DNA of 64,000 bases, taken from the NCBI GenBank assembly GCA_963721365.1, contig CAVRJE010000014.1:1-64000 (forward strand), read 5' to 3'. This document shows, piece after piece, positions 9,315-19,928 of this stretch. Position numbers and translations under genes: made by a program. The notes below the pieces were generated by a model. The model saw only the letters and a list, made by a program, of their open reading frames with translations, was not told the origin of the DNA and searched no databases. Positions within the stretch are counted from its first letter, which is position 1, and each line of letters opens with the position of its first letter. The stretch comes from CAIQPS01 sp963721365 (lineage in GTDB: Bacteria > Actinomycetota > Thermoleophilia > RBG-16-64-13).

Positions 9315-10769
9315 TCAGCACGTGACGTGCAGGACGGCGAAAGCCTCCTTCTTCCTTACATCTTGCAGGAGCCGCAGCGCCTCCTCGAGGGGCGCCGCCA
9401 CTACCTCGATGCCTCGCCGGTCCGCCTCCTGATAGACCTCGGCCATCACCGGTAGACCCCCGTCGATGCCTGTCCCGACGATCAGGCGTCCGGCCTCCCC
9501 AGGGGATATCCTCTGCGATCGACAGCGGCGTGTGGCCGTTCTCATCGCAGTAGGCTTTTGACGCCTTCTTCCTGCGCTTGCGTATCTTCCCGCCGTCGAT
9601 CACCAGGTCGTCGCGATAGCGCTTGCCCTCCAGCGTGATCTCTCCAAAGCCTACAAGGCGACCCTTCATGCCCTTCGGCTTCGCCGACGGCAGTTCCGTC
9701 GTCTCATCGGGCGCTTCGGGCGCTTCGGACTTCGCCAGGAGGTCCGCTTCTACGGGGTCCGCCGCCAGCCTGGCCTCAAGCGCCTCGGCTTCCGTCGCAT
9801 CCCCCGTCGTGGCCTCGCTCGCGGTCGCATCTTGGCCCCACTCCGCGCGGGCTGCTTCTTCGACCCTTCCGGTGCTTCCGCCTCGAGCGCAGCCTTCGCC
9901 TTGACGAGGCCTTGCTTGGCCTCGTCCGTCACCACCGGGAACTGGGGGTCGATCTTGGCGAGCGCGTCGACGATGACCGCGGCGGCTGCCACCCGCGCGA
10001 ACCACTTGTGGTCGGCGGGGATCACATGCCACGGAGCCCATCTGGTGCTCGTGTGCGAGAGCATCTCCGAGAACGCCAACTGGTAATCGTCCCAGTGCTT
10101 CCGCTCGGCGGCGTCCGCGACCGAGAACTTCCAGTTCTTGTCCGGCTCCTCCAGCCGGTCGAGGAAGCGTCGGCGCTGCTCTTCCTTCGATACGTTGAGG
10201 AAGAGCTTCACGATGTGGAAGCCGTTGTCCACGAGGTACCGCTCCCAATTGTTTATCTCCCGGTAGCGGCGTCCCCAGATGTCGCCCTTCTTGCACGAAT
10301 CGGGGATCCTCTCGCCGTCCAGGAACTCGGGATGCACGCGGACGACCAGGACTTCCTCGTAGTACGAGCGGTTGAAGATGGTGATGTCGCCCCGGGCGGG
10401 GAGGACCTTCGCGCAGCGCCACAAGTAGTCGTGGTCGAGTTCCTCCGTCGACGGCGACTTGAAGCTCTCGACGCTCACTCCCTGCGGGTTCACTCCGCTC
10501 ATCACGTGGCTGATGGTCCCGTCTTTGCCCGCCGCGTCCAAAGCCTGGATGATCACGAGGAGACCGTAGGTGTTCTGCGCCGCCAGACGAGCCTGGTACT
10601 CCCGCAAGAGCACCACGCCCTCCTGCAGCAACTCGTCGCTTTGCTCCTTCTGCAAGTACTCCGCGGTGTAGCCGGGGTCGAAGTCCGTGCCGAGGGATAC
10701 CGTCCTGCCGGGCTTGACCAGGAAGGGCTTGATGGCCTCCGCTATTCTGGTCGCTCTCTTTTCGTCCAT
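9315..10769 (-). CDS. ppk2: PPK2 polyphosphate kinase with apparent C-terminal Mth938-like domain (two frame shifts)
   Basis: The first 300 or so residues are a class I PPK2, which transfers phosphate between polyphosphate and nucleotides. It has the Walker-like ALDAAGKDGT, the lid segment FNRSYYEEVLVVRVHPEFL and NNWERYLVDNGFHIVKLFLN. As sequenced this frame ends at 9750 in an Arg-rich tail. The neighbouring frame continues from about 9850 with an acidic Ala/Glu linker (GDATEAEALEARLAADPVEA), without a stop, into MKGRLVGFGEITLEGK and, after another shift near 9508 (CCCC for CCC), GRLIVGTGIDGGLPV and AVLHVTC, typical of Mth938-like domains. No ribosome site precedes the internal Met at 9669. 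I infer one fused polypeptide; two adjacent genes remain possible. Confidence 0.7.
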
Positions 10770-10790
10770 ATCCTCACTCCTCCGGGTGCG

Positions 10791-11345
10791 CTAGTCCACG
10801 TAGACGACGGTCCCCCTCGGTTCGCGCTCCATCCGGGCGAACTTCTTCTCGTCATCGGTGTAGCCGAAGACCAGACCACATTCCATCTGCGAACCCTCGG
10901 GGATGCCCGCCTCCCGGGCCAACGCAGCGTTTTCGGGCTTGTTGAGCGCGTACGATGGCGAGCGGAGGAAGCACGAGCCCAGTCCCAACTCGGTGGCCTG
11001 GAGGAGCATGTTCTCTACCGCCACGCCACAGTTCAGTTGGGTGATAGGCATGTCGGTGGGGCCGGACAGAAGCACCACCACCGGCCCGCCGTAGAGGGGC
11101 ATGTAGCCGGGCAGCGCCGCCCGCTCCATGAGAAAGTCGTTGCCGGAGGCGCGCATCGCTTCGAGCGTCTTCTCGTTGATCCTCGCCATGAGGTCCTTGT
11201 TGCGGACGACCGACATGGTGTAGGCCCCGGCGTTTGGGGCCCATCGGCCGGCTTTGATCACCGTGGCGATGTCGTCCGCCGAAACCTCTTTGTCCTGGTA
11301 CGACCGGACGCTCCTACGTTTCATGACCGCTTCGTCGACGTTCAT
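10791..11345 (-). CDS. Nitroreductase-family flavoprotein
   Basis: FMN-dependent nitroreductase fold, about 184 residues, intact. The N-terminal MKRRSVRSYQDKEVSADDI has the FMN-phosphate-binding RRSVR. AGRWAPNAGAYTM and NCGVAVENMLLQATELGLGS are the usual FMN and dimer segments. I start at 11345 (AAAGGA upstream); the longer open frame to 11435 would overlap the molybdoenzyme gene. It lies 44 bases downstream of that oxidoreductase on the same strand, so it may act on the same organic substrate or supply reductant to it. The physiological substrate is unknown. Confidence 0.85.
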   Translation of the reverse strand: MNVDEAVMKRRSVRSYQDKEVSADDIATVIKAGRWAPNAGAYTMSVVRNKDLMARINEKTLEAMRASGNDFLMERAALPGYMPLYGGPVVVLLSGPTDMPITQLNCGVAVENMLLQATELGLGSCFLRSPSYALNKPENAALAREAGIPEGSQMECGLVFGYTDDEKKFARMEREPRGTVVYVD

Positions 11346-11389
11346 TCCTGAGTTCCTTTCCGAGTTCTTCTCAGTGCCCGGCGGGCACG

Positions 11390-14027
11390 CTATTCCATGA
11401 TCCCCGCTATGCACGGACCCGCGGCCACATGACATTCCCGGGCGAACGCCTCGGGATACTTGGCCCGCAGCGCTTCCAGGTCCGCCTTCTCCACCTCCAC
11501 CAGAAAGCCGGAGACCGCCATGCCCACGGTGTTCTTCGACGTGCAGTTGCGCGGCACGATGGTGTTGATCACGCCGCCGCGGTCTATCTCACCGGGGACG
11601 ATGGGGTCGTACTTGGCCCCGTGGTCTATTCCCACCGCTCCGGCCATGATCCGCTCCGTCACATACGCGCCGGCCAGGACCGTACCCCGTTCGTTGTAGA
11701 TCGACACCACGTCGCCGTGCTTGATGCTCCGGGCGGCCGCGTCCTCGGCATTCATCCACAGCGGGTGGTACTGATAGCCGTCGGAGCCGCGGATCTTGCA
11801 GGTCTCGATCTCCCGGAACCAGGTGACGTCGTCGTGCTGGGAGTGCACGCCCCAGCGCGGGTGGTTGCTCATGACCAGGAGGGGATACTTCTTGCTCCGC
11901 TCCGTCCCGATGGTCTCCTGGTGCGACTCGCCCTGGGCCATCCAGTGCGGCACCGGCGGCCGCTCGGGGTCGTCGGGGAAGTGCTCGGCCAGCCCGGTGG
12001 AGTAGAACTCCAGCTTGCCGGTGGGCGTCGGAGAGCGGGTGCTTCTCCGGATCCTCGTAGAACTCGATGAGGCCGGCCGGGATGCTCTTCCCAGTCGGGG
12101 TCGGGCGAGATCACGTAGTAGCCCTTCTCGTTCAGCTCTTCCCAGCTGATCTTGTCTGCCGGAGCCGGAGTGCTCCCAGCCCGACTTGATGATCTCGGGG
12201 ATGCTCTAGCCCCCCGGTGTATTCCTCCAGCAGCCCCAGCCGCTCGGCGATCTTGCAGACCACCTCGTAGTCGCTGCACGACTCGCCCAGGGACTCCATG
12301 CACCGCGGCTCCGGATAGAGCATGTCCATCTGCCCGCTGAAGACGTCGCTGCCGATGTCGTCTTCTTCCAGCTTGGTGTTGACCGGCAGGATGACGTCGG
12401 CGAACAGGGCGTCGTTCTCGATCCAGGGGTGCTGGCACATGACGAACTCGATGTCGGGATGGCGCAGCGCCCGGATGAAGTTGTTGCCGTCGTTCCAGCA
12501 GGTGATCCAGGAGGGCGAGTCGGTCCAGATCATGTGGATCTTGGAGCAGCCGTCGGCCGGATACTTGTACTGGACGAACTGGTCCGTCCCGGTCGCTGCG
12601 CATCCCGTACCGGTTGCCGTACCAGGTGCCCTCGCCGTCGAGGATGAGCTTGGGGACCAGCGTCTTGGGGATGCAGGGAGTCGCGGCCGTACTCGGACGG
12701 CACGTCCCCCCGGTAGGCGGCGTCCAGATCGGTGCAGCACGACGCGGCTTGGGCGCCGCCTGGTGCTCGGGATCGGCGAGCGAGGGCCCACTCGATCATC
12801 TTGGCCTGGTTGCAGCCCGGCTTGCCCAGGCCCTGCATGGCCAGGCACAGCACCTGCAGCCGCGCCGGCTCGGTGGAGTAGGGGCCGCGGATGGCCGGGC
12901 CGCCGTTGCCGATGACGACGGTCGTCCGCTTGGAGGCCCACTCGTCGGCCAGGGCCTTGATGATGCGGGCCGGCACCCCGGTGATGGGCGCCGCCCATTC
13001 CGGGCTCTTGGGCACGCCGTCTTCGTCGCCCATCACGTAGGCCTCGAACTTGTCGACCCCGTAGGCGTGGGTCTCCAGGTACTCCTTGTCGTAGGTGCCC
13101 TCGGTGAACCAGCGGTGGGCGATGGCCAGATAGAGGGCGGCGTCGGTGTTGGGCAGGATGGGGATCCACTTGTCGGCGTGCACGGCCGCGGCGTAGTTGC
13201 AGTCGGGGGCGATGTAGATCTGCTTGATGCCCAGCTCGCTCCACCAGTAGCTGAACCGGCTGACGAGCTGGCCGCCCCAGCCCCAGGTGGTGGTCTCCTG
13301 GTCGCAGCCCCAGAAGAGGAGGAGTTCGGCGTTCTTGGAGATGTCGTAGAGCAGGTTCTTCTGCGGCAACTGCTGGCCGATGCGACTCGCAGCCCCACAC
13401 GTGCTTGGCTCCCCAGTACCAGCCTTCCCAGCTGTCGGCGTTGCGGACCTGGTGGGTGTAGCCGCCGAAGAGGTCGAGCAGCTTGCGGCCGCAGCCGTGC
13501 GGTCCGTGCACGGTCTTGTTCTCGCCGTGCTGGTCGTTCTGGTAGAGGATGGCGGTGGCGCCGTATGTCTCCTTGACGCGGTTCATCTCGCCGGTGACGA
13601 TGTCCAGCGCCTCGTCCCAGCTGATGCGCACGTACTTGCTGACGCCCCGGTTCTGGATGTTGCGGCCGCCTGGCGCCGGTGGAGCCGGGAGCGCCGCTCG
13701 GGTCGAAGTCCACCCGCTTCATGGGGTAGCGGATGCGGGCCGGCGAGAAGACCCGCTTCTTGTAGGCGAGGCTGAGCGGAGGGGGCAGCGTCTTGTCGCC
13801 CGGGTCGAAGGTCTTGCCCCGGGCGTGCATGACCCAGGGCTTGACTTCTTCCTTGGTGTACTGGTCGTAGAAGCGGGCGGGGCGGATGCGGATGACCTTG
13901 CCGTCCTTCGACGTCGACCATGCAGGCGTTGCCGCCCCAACGGGACCCCGATGAAACACATGTCGCGGACGATGACCCGCTCTCCGGACTCGTTCACCGG
14001 ACCCTTGAACTCGAACGATTCGCCCAC
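11390..14027 (-). CDS. DMSO-reductase-family molybdopterin oxidoreductase, transhydroxylase/dehydroxylase-like (many shifts)
   Basis: Large molybdopterin-binding catalytic subunit of about 880 residues. Conserved stretches in order: GESFEFKGPVNESGERVI, DGKVIRIRPARFYDQY, ARGKTFDPGDKTLPPPLS, RISWDEALDIVTGEMNRVKE, ENKTVHGPHGCGRKLLDLFG, ELLLFWGCDQETTTWGWGGQ, a segment ending LFADVILPVNTKLEEDDIGS, and the C-terminal domain around KKYPLLVMSNHPRWG. From memory of the families it sits near pyrogallol-phloroglucinol transhydroxylase and the catechol dehydroxylases of gut Actinobacteria. Eight to ten single-base shifts split it. The GTG at 14027 follows GAGGAGAGG. No adjacent iron-sulfur subunit or membrane anchor gene is visible. 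The substrate cannot be stated. Confidence 0.75.
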
Positions 14028-14140
14028 GACCCTCTCCTCTCGACGCGTTGCGGTCTCCACGCAGACCTTGCGCCATCATAGTACGAGGCACGCCGGTAGG
14101 CGTAGCTCTCCACGATGTGCGCCCGCGGACCGCGCCGGAA

Positions 14141-14170
14141 TTGACACGGCGGTGTCCCTTCCCATACCGT
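14141..14170 (+). promoter_or_regulatory. Putative promoter of lgt, leaderless or nearly so
   Basis: TTGACA at 14141-14146 is separated by 18 bases from TACCGT at 14165-14170. The expected start of transcription (about 14177) falls next to the lgt ATG at 14181, and no ribosome-binding site precedes that ATG. This fits a leaderless transcript, common in Actinobacteria. GACAC/GTGTC arms (14143-14156) overlap the -35 and could be an operator. Confidence 0.45.
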
Positions 14171-14180
14171 TGCAGACACC

Positions 14181-15054
14181 ATGCACCCCGTACTGCTGAA
14201 CTTTCACCTGGGCGGCACCGAGGTAGTGCTCGGGGCCTACAGCACCTTCTACGTCCTCGCGTGGGTGGTGGCGCTTGCGCTCGGCACGGTGATCGCCTGG
14301 CGCCGAGGCCTGTCGTGGCGGCGGGCTCTTCTGCTGTATCGGCGGGGCGCTCGTCGTCGGGATCGCGGGCGCCCGGCTTCTCGACATGGCGACCAACTGG
14401 GGGGTCTACGCCGCCGACCCGGCCCAGATCTTCGGCTTCCAGTTTCGCGGCTTCTCGCTCTACGGCGGGTTGATCCTGGCCCTCGCGGCCGGGGCGCTGC
14501 TGTCGTGGGCACTCCGCCTTCCGCTGTGGAGGCTCGCCGACAGCGCCGTCCCAGCCATGGTGGTCGGCATCGTGCTCATGCGGACCGGCTGCTTTCTCGA
14601 GGCTGTTGCTTCGGCACCGTGACGTCTCTGCCCTGGGGAGTCACGTTCCCGAGCGGGAGCCCCGCGTGGAACTAGCAGCTCGTCTCGGGGCAGAACGGGC
14701 TCCTGGGGTTCACCGGCCTCGTCCGCCCGGTCCATCCCACCCAGATCTACGAGATGATCGCCGCCCTCGTATTCGGCGGTCTCGCCGTGTGGTTGATGCT
14801 GCGGGCGTCGCTCGCTTCCGGAGCGGGGCGCTTCGCGCGTCGCCGCCGGAGTGCCCTTTCTCGTTTTCGCCCTGGGCTTCACCGTCTTCCGGGTGGCCGA
14901 ATACTACCTGCGCCCCCGCTCCCTCACGGCGACGCAGCCCGGCTGGTTCTATCCGGTCCTCTATGCCGTTATCATCGTCGGGGTCGCCGCGCTACTGATC
15001 TGGAGGACGAGGCGGAGTCGAGCTGCTACTCGGCGGCCGGTAGCCGGACCGTGA
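14181..15054 (+). CDS. lgt: Prolipoprotein diacylglyceryl transferase (shifts and one in-frame TAG)
   Basis: Membrane enzyme that transfers diacylglyceryl from phosphatidylglycerol to lipobox cysteines. Recognisable elements are HPVLLNFHLG at the N-terminus, GFSLYGGLILALAAG, RTGCFLEA followed in another frame by CCFGTVTSLPWGVTFP, HPTQIYEMIAAL and the final membrane helices to the stop at 15054. Several membrane segments are visible. There are frame changes near 14345, 14605 and 14845, plus an in-frame TAG at 14673-14675 inside otherwise conserved sequence. Either the gene is decayed or this stretch has several sequence errors; the preserved motifs favour errors. The window encodes lipoproteins that would need this enzyme. 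Confidence 0.75.
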
Positions 15055-16834
15055 AGGTGGAACCCGACCCGAGCGTGCTCGCGACCTCCACCTGGCCGCC
15101 GTGGCGCTCGGCCACGTGGCGCACGATGCTCAGGCCCGAGGCCGGTCCCGCCGGTCTCGCGCGACCGCGCCTTGTCGACCCGGTAGAAGCGTCTCGAAGA
15201 TGCGGCGTTGCTCGGCCGCCGGGATGCCCACGCCGTCGTCCTGGACCGCGAGCACGACCGATCGCCGCCCGTTCGCTGCCGGTCTCGGTCCGGACCCTCA
15301 CCGCGATGTGGCCCCCGGGCTCCGTGTAGCGGATGGCGTTGTCGAGGAGGTTTCGCATCAGCGTGCGGAGCGCGACCTCGTCTCCCAGGACGCTCGCGCC
15401 CGGGCGCGACGTCGACGGCCACCTCCTGGTTCTTCGCCTCCGCGAGCGGGCAGCAGTTCGGCCACAGTCTCCTCAGCCAAGCGCCCGAGGTCGGTGGCGG
15501 ACGAAGGCGTTCTCAACCTCGCCATCCGGTTCCTCCAGCCGGGAAAGGGTCAGCAGGTCGTTCGTCAGATCGGTCAGACGGCCGATCTCGGCCGCCAGCC
15601 GATCGACGAACACCGCCGCCTGCTCCGGGATCCTCGTGGAGGGCGTGCTTCAGGGTATCGGCGAGAAGCGAGAGCCCGGCCAGCGGGGTCTTGAGTTCGT
15701 GGGAGACGTTGGTGGCGAAGTCGCGCCGGATGCGGTCGATGGCAAGGCGGGCGGTCTCGTCGCGGATGACGAAGAGGGTCTGGCCCGGCCGGCCGTCAGC
15801 GCCTTCAGCCTCATGCAGAGGGATCACCTCGACGGCCAGCGAATCGCTGGCCCGGCAATTCGACGATCTCTGCGATGGGGCCGCCGGCCTCGCGCGACTT
15901 CTCTGCGAGCGCACGCGCGGGGAAGGCCCGAGCGGCCACGACCAAGGGCATGCCCTCAGCGTCCTCGAGAGAGGCCTGCAGGATGCGTCCCGCGGCCGGG
16001 TTGGCGCGAACCAGACGGCCATCGGCATCTAGACTATGACGCCTTCACTCATGGCGGTCAGCACCTGGGCAGATCGCTCCTTCTCGGTGGCCAAGCTGGT
16101 CCACCTGGGTCTCCAGTTGCGAGGCCATGTCGTTGAGCGACCCGGCCAGGTCGCCCAGTTCGTCGTTACGGCGGACGCTGGTCCGGTAGCCGAGATCGCC
16201 CGCGGCGACCCGTCCGGTCATCTCCTCGAGCCGTTGCACCGGCCGGGTGATCGACCGGGTGAGGAGGTAGGAGACGGCGAGGGTGGGCAGGAGCAGGATC
16301 GCCCATACGATGAGCGGCACCCGCCAGGAAGCCGCCACCATGGCGTCGACGCGGCTGGCGGGCAAGGCCGTCCGCACCACCCCCTCGGACCAGGAGGCCT
16401 CGCTCCCGGGGAGCGGGATGGCGACATAGACCTCCTCTTGCTTCAGAGTGGCCGACTGCCGTCGCGCCCGGCCCTCGTGGCCGGCGAGCGCCTGGGCCAC
16501 CTCGGGGCGGTTGGCGTGGTTGTCGAGGGTGGCGGGGTCGACCTGAGAGTCGGCCAGCACCGTGCCGTCATGGGCGATGAGGGTAAGGCGGAGGTCGCCG
16601 GCGTCGCCGGCCTTGTCGGTGAGCGCCTGCAGATAGGCGGCGTCGCCTCCCACCGAGGCAGAGGCCTCCTGCTCGAGGACCGCGGCGAACTGGCGGGCCT
16701 GCAGCGACATGTCGCTCTCGAGCCGGTCGAGGTACACGCCCCGCAGCAGCAAGCGCCGCGACCAGTGCGACGATCCCGGCGAAGACCAGGGTGGTGAGGG
16801 CGAAGGCTATGGGCAGCTTGTAGCGCAGGCGCAT
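15026..16834 (-). CDS. phoR: PhoR-type sensor histidine kinase (several frame shifts)
   Basis: Membrane sensor kinase of about 600 residues. In order: TM1 (LPIAFALTTLVFAGIVALV), an extracytoplasmic region rich in VLADSQVDPATLDNH-type sequence, TM2 (LIVWAILLLPTLAVSYLL), HAMP (ITRPVQRLEEMTGRVAAGDL), a PAS-like region, the H-box FATNVSHELKTPLAGLSL, and an ATPase domain with RNLLDNAIRYTEPGG and the final ERHGGQVEVASTLGSGSTF. ATG 16834 has GAGGAG seven bases upstream. At least five frame changes. Its place beside phoB and the pst operon identifies it as the phosphate-starvation kinase. Confidence 0.85.
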
Positions 16835-16845
16835 GACTCGACTCC

Positions 16846-17607
<762 letters not shown>

Positions 17608-17685
17608 CGCCCCTCGCCTGCGACGTCCTTTGCGGCAGCCCGGCCGCAGCGCCCCAACAATAGCAGCACCAGGGGCCGCAGAGAA

Positions 17686-17712
17686 TTAACCCGCTTTAAC
17701 CCAGCGTTAACA
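17686..17712 (+). promoter_or_regulatory. Pho-box-like triple direct repeat
   Basis: TTAACC at 17686, TTAACC at 17696 and TTAACA at 17707 form a direct repeat with 10-11 bp spacing, one helical turn, in the phoB-pstS divergent gap. This matches the architecture of PhoB/PhoP binding sites, in which dimers bind tandem half-sites. The AT-rich tract stands out in GC-rich DNA. It is well placed to activate pstS and possibly autoregulate phoBR. Confidence 0.75.
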
Positions 17713-17802
17713 ACGGTCCTCGCCCCTGCGGCTACCCTTCGCACCGGAACCACGAACAGGCCAAGAAGAAAGTCAAAAGAAGTGAAAGCGAGGAAGACAG
17801 GG

Positions 17803-18950
17803 ATGACTTCGAAAAGCAAGCGCACCGGCCTGGTCGCCGTCCTGGCAGTGGCTGCTGATCGTGATCGCGACTCTCGGTGTGGTGGCGGCCGGGTGTGGCA
17901 GCAGCGAACTACCCAGCGCGGGCGGCAGTACTACCAGCGCCGGCGGCACCGCCACCACGGCGGCCGGCACCGGAACGTCGGCCGGCGACCTCTCCGCTTC
18001 CCTCAACGGCGCCGGCGCCACCTTCCCCAAGCCGCTCTACATCGAGTGGATCGGTGAGTTCCAGGCCGCCAATCCCGACGTCAAGATCAACTACCAGGGC
18101 ATCGGCTCCGGCGGCGGTATCGAGCAGTTCACCAAGATGACGGTGGACTTCGGCGCCTCCGACGCGCCCATGACCGACGAGCAGATCGCCGCCGCCGAGA
18201 CCGCGAGCGGCGCCAAAGTGCTGCACATCCCCACCGTCTTCGGTTCGGTCGTCCTCGCCTACAACCTGCCGGACGCCAAGGAACTGAAGCTCGACTCCGA
18301 CACCCTGGCCGCCATCTTCCTGGGCGAGATCACCAACTGGAACGATCCCAAGATCGCCGCTCTCAACGCCGGACGTGACGCTGCCGGACAAGGCCATCCA
18401 GGTGGTGCACCGCTCCGACTCCTCCGGCACCACCAACATCTTCACGGGCTACCTGACCAGCGTGAACCAGGGCTGGGCCGACAAAGTCGGCAAAGGCAAG
18501 GAAGTGCAGTGGCCCGCCGGTGTTGGTGGCCAAGGTAACGACGGGGTGGCCGCGGTCGTCCAGCAGCAGCAAGGCTCCATCGGCTACGTCGAACTCTCCT
18601 ACGCCATCGAGTCGAAGCTGACCATGGCTTCGCTCAAGAACCAGGCCGGCAACTTCATCGTCCCCAGCCTCGAGTCCACCTCGGCGGCGGCCAAGGGCGC
18701 CCAGTTCCCGGAAGACCTGCGCTTCTCGGTGGCCAACAGCCCCAACGCCGATGCCTACCCCATCGTGGGCGCCACCTGGATCCTCGCCTACGACAAGATG
18801 ACCGACCCGGCCAAAGTCGCGGCCCTCAAAGCCTGGCTCACCTGGTCACTCAACGACGGCACTGCCATCGCCCAGGACCTCGGCTACGCTCCCCTGCCCG
18901 ACGACCTGAAAGCCCTGGCCCTGGCCAAGGTAGATGCGATCGGCAACTAG
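17803..18950 (+). CDS. pstS: Phosphate-binding lipoprotein PstS (two frame shifts)
   Basis: Extracytoplasmic phosphate receptor of the Pst transporter, about 380 residues. Basic N-terminus, hydrophobic stretch and lipobox VVAAGC, then a Ser/Thr/Gly linker. The mature domain begins LNGAGATFPKPLYIEWIGEF and has NYQGIGSGGGIEQF, DFGASDAPM and HRSDSSGTTNIFTGYL, the phosphate-binding loops. Shifts near 17855 and 18373 (GGACGTG, one extra C). ATG 17803 is preceded by AGGAAG. First gene of pstSCAB-phoU, downstream of the Pho-box-like repeats. Confidence 0.9.
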
Positions 18951-18971
18951 CACAGCCTCCGAGCGCCTCCC

Positions 18972-19928
18972 TTGCCAAGTCGGGCGGCCGCCAGGGCCCC
19001 CGCACCGGGGGCCTGGCGGCGCACGGGGGTCGGCCGCTGGGCCGACCCCCTCTTCGCCACTCTCGCCGCTCTCTGCGGCGTGCTGGTGCTCCTGGTGCTG
19101 GCCTATATGGTCATCTCGACCACGGGTACGGCCCTGCCGGTCTTCAGCTCGCAGGGCATCTCGTTCGTCACCAGCACCGACTGGGATCCCAACCAGGGGC
19201 ACTTCGGGGCGCTGTCCTTCATCTACGGGACAGTCGTCACCTCGGTGATCGCCCTGGTCATCGCCGTGCCGCTCAGCATCGGAGTGGCCCTCTTCTCCAC
19301 CGAATACGCGCCGAAGCGCGTGCGGAGCCCCCTTACCTACGCGGTGGATCTGCTCGCGGCGGTCCCCAGCGTCATCTACGGCTTGTGGGGCGTCTTCGTG
19401 CTGCTTCCGCTCTTCCTGCAGCCGGTGGCCGATTTCCTTGCCATGTATCTGGGTTGGATCCCCATCTTCAAGGGGCCGGCGTCCGGCCTTTCCTACTTCG
19501 GGGCAGGCATCATTCTCGCCATCATGATCACCCCGATAATCACCGCGCTCACCCGGGAAGTCCTCGCCACGGTTCCCACCGCGGACCGTCACGCGGCCTT
19601 CGCTCTGGGGGCCACCCGGTGGGAGATGATCCGCGCGGCCGTCCTGCCAAGGAGCCGGGCGGGGATCGTGGGGGCTACCATGCTGGGTCTGGGAAGGGCG
19701 CTGGGCGAGACGATCGCCGTGGCACTGCTTGTCGGGTCGGTGGCCAAGGTTGACGCCTCGGTCGTACGTCCCGGCTACAGCATGGCGGCGGTCATCGCCA
19801 ACACCTTCTCCGAAGCCACGGGAGAGCACATACGGGCGCTGGTCGGGATCGGCGTGGTCCTCTTTGTCATGACCGTCATCATCAACATGGCCGCCCGCGC
19901 CATCGTGTGGAGGTTCAACCGCATATGA
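18972..19928 (+). CDS. pstC: Phosphate ABC transporter permease PstC
   Basis: Integral membrane permease, 318 residues, intact. Six membrane helices are visible, starting LFATLAALCGVLVLLVLAY; the periplasmic loop contains STDWDPNQGHFG, and the cytoplasmic coupling region AAFALGATRWEMIRAAVLP is the ABC-permease EAA loop. GLGRALGETIAVALL is a typical PstC helix. TTG is used as start in the open frame, 22 bases after pstS; the exact start is uncertain because no strong ribosome site is seen. The stop overlaps the pstA start. Confidence 0.9.
   Translation: MPSRAAARAPAPGAWRRTGVGRWADPLFATLAALCGVLVLLVLAYMVISTTGTALPVFSSQGISFVTSTDWDPNQGHFGALSFIYGTVVTSVIALVIAVPLSIGVALFSTEYAPKRVRSPLTYAVDLLAAVPSVIYGLWGVFVLLPLFLQPVADFLAMYLGWIPIFKGPASGLSYFGAGIILAIMITPIITALTREVLATVPTADRHAAFALGATRWEMIRAAVLPRSRAGIVGATMLGLGRALGETIAVALLVGSVAKVDASVVRPGYSMAAVIANTFSEATGEHIRALVGIGVVLFVMTVIINMAARAIVWRFNRI

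Noticed and set aside
9912..11351. 479-residue open frame antisense to PPK2 and nitroreductase
   Set aside because: Shadow of two confident genes with no recognisable domain.
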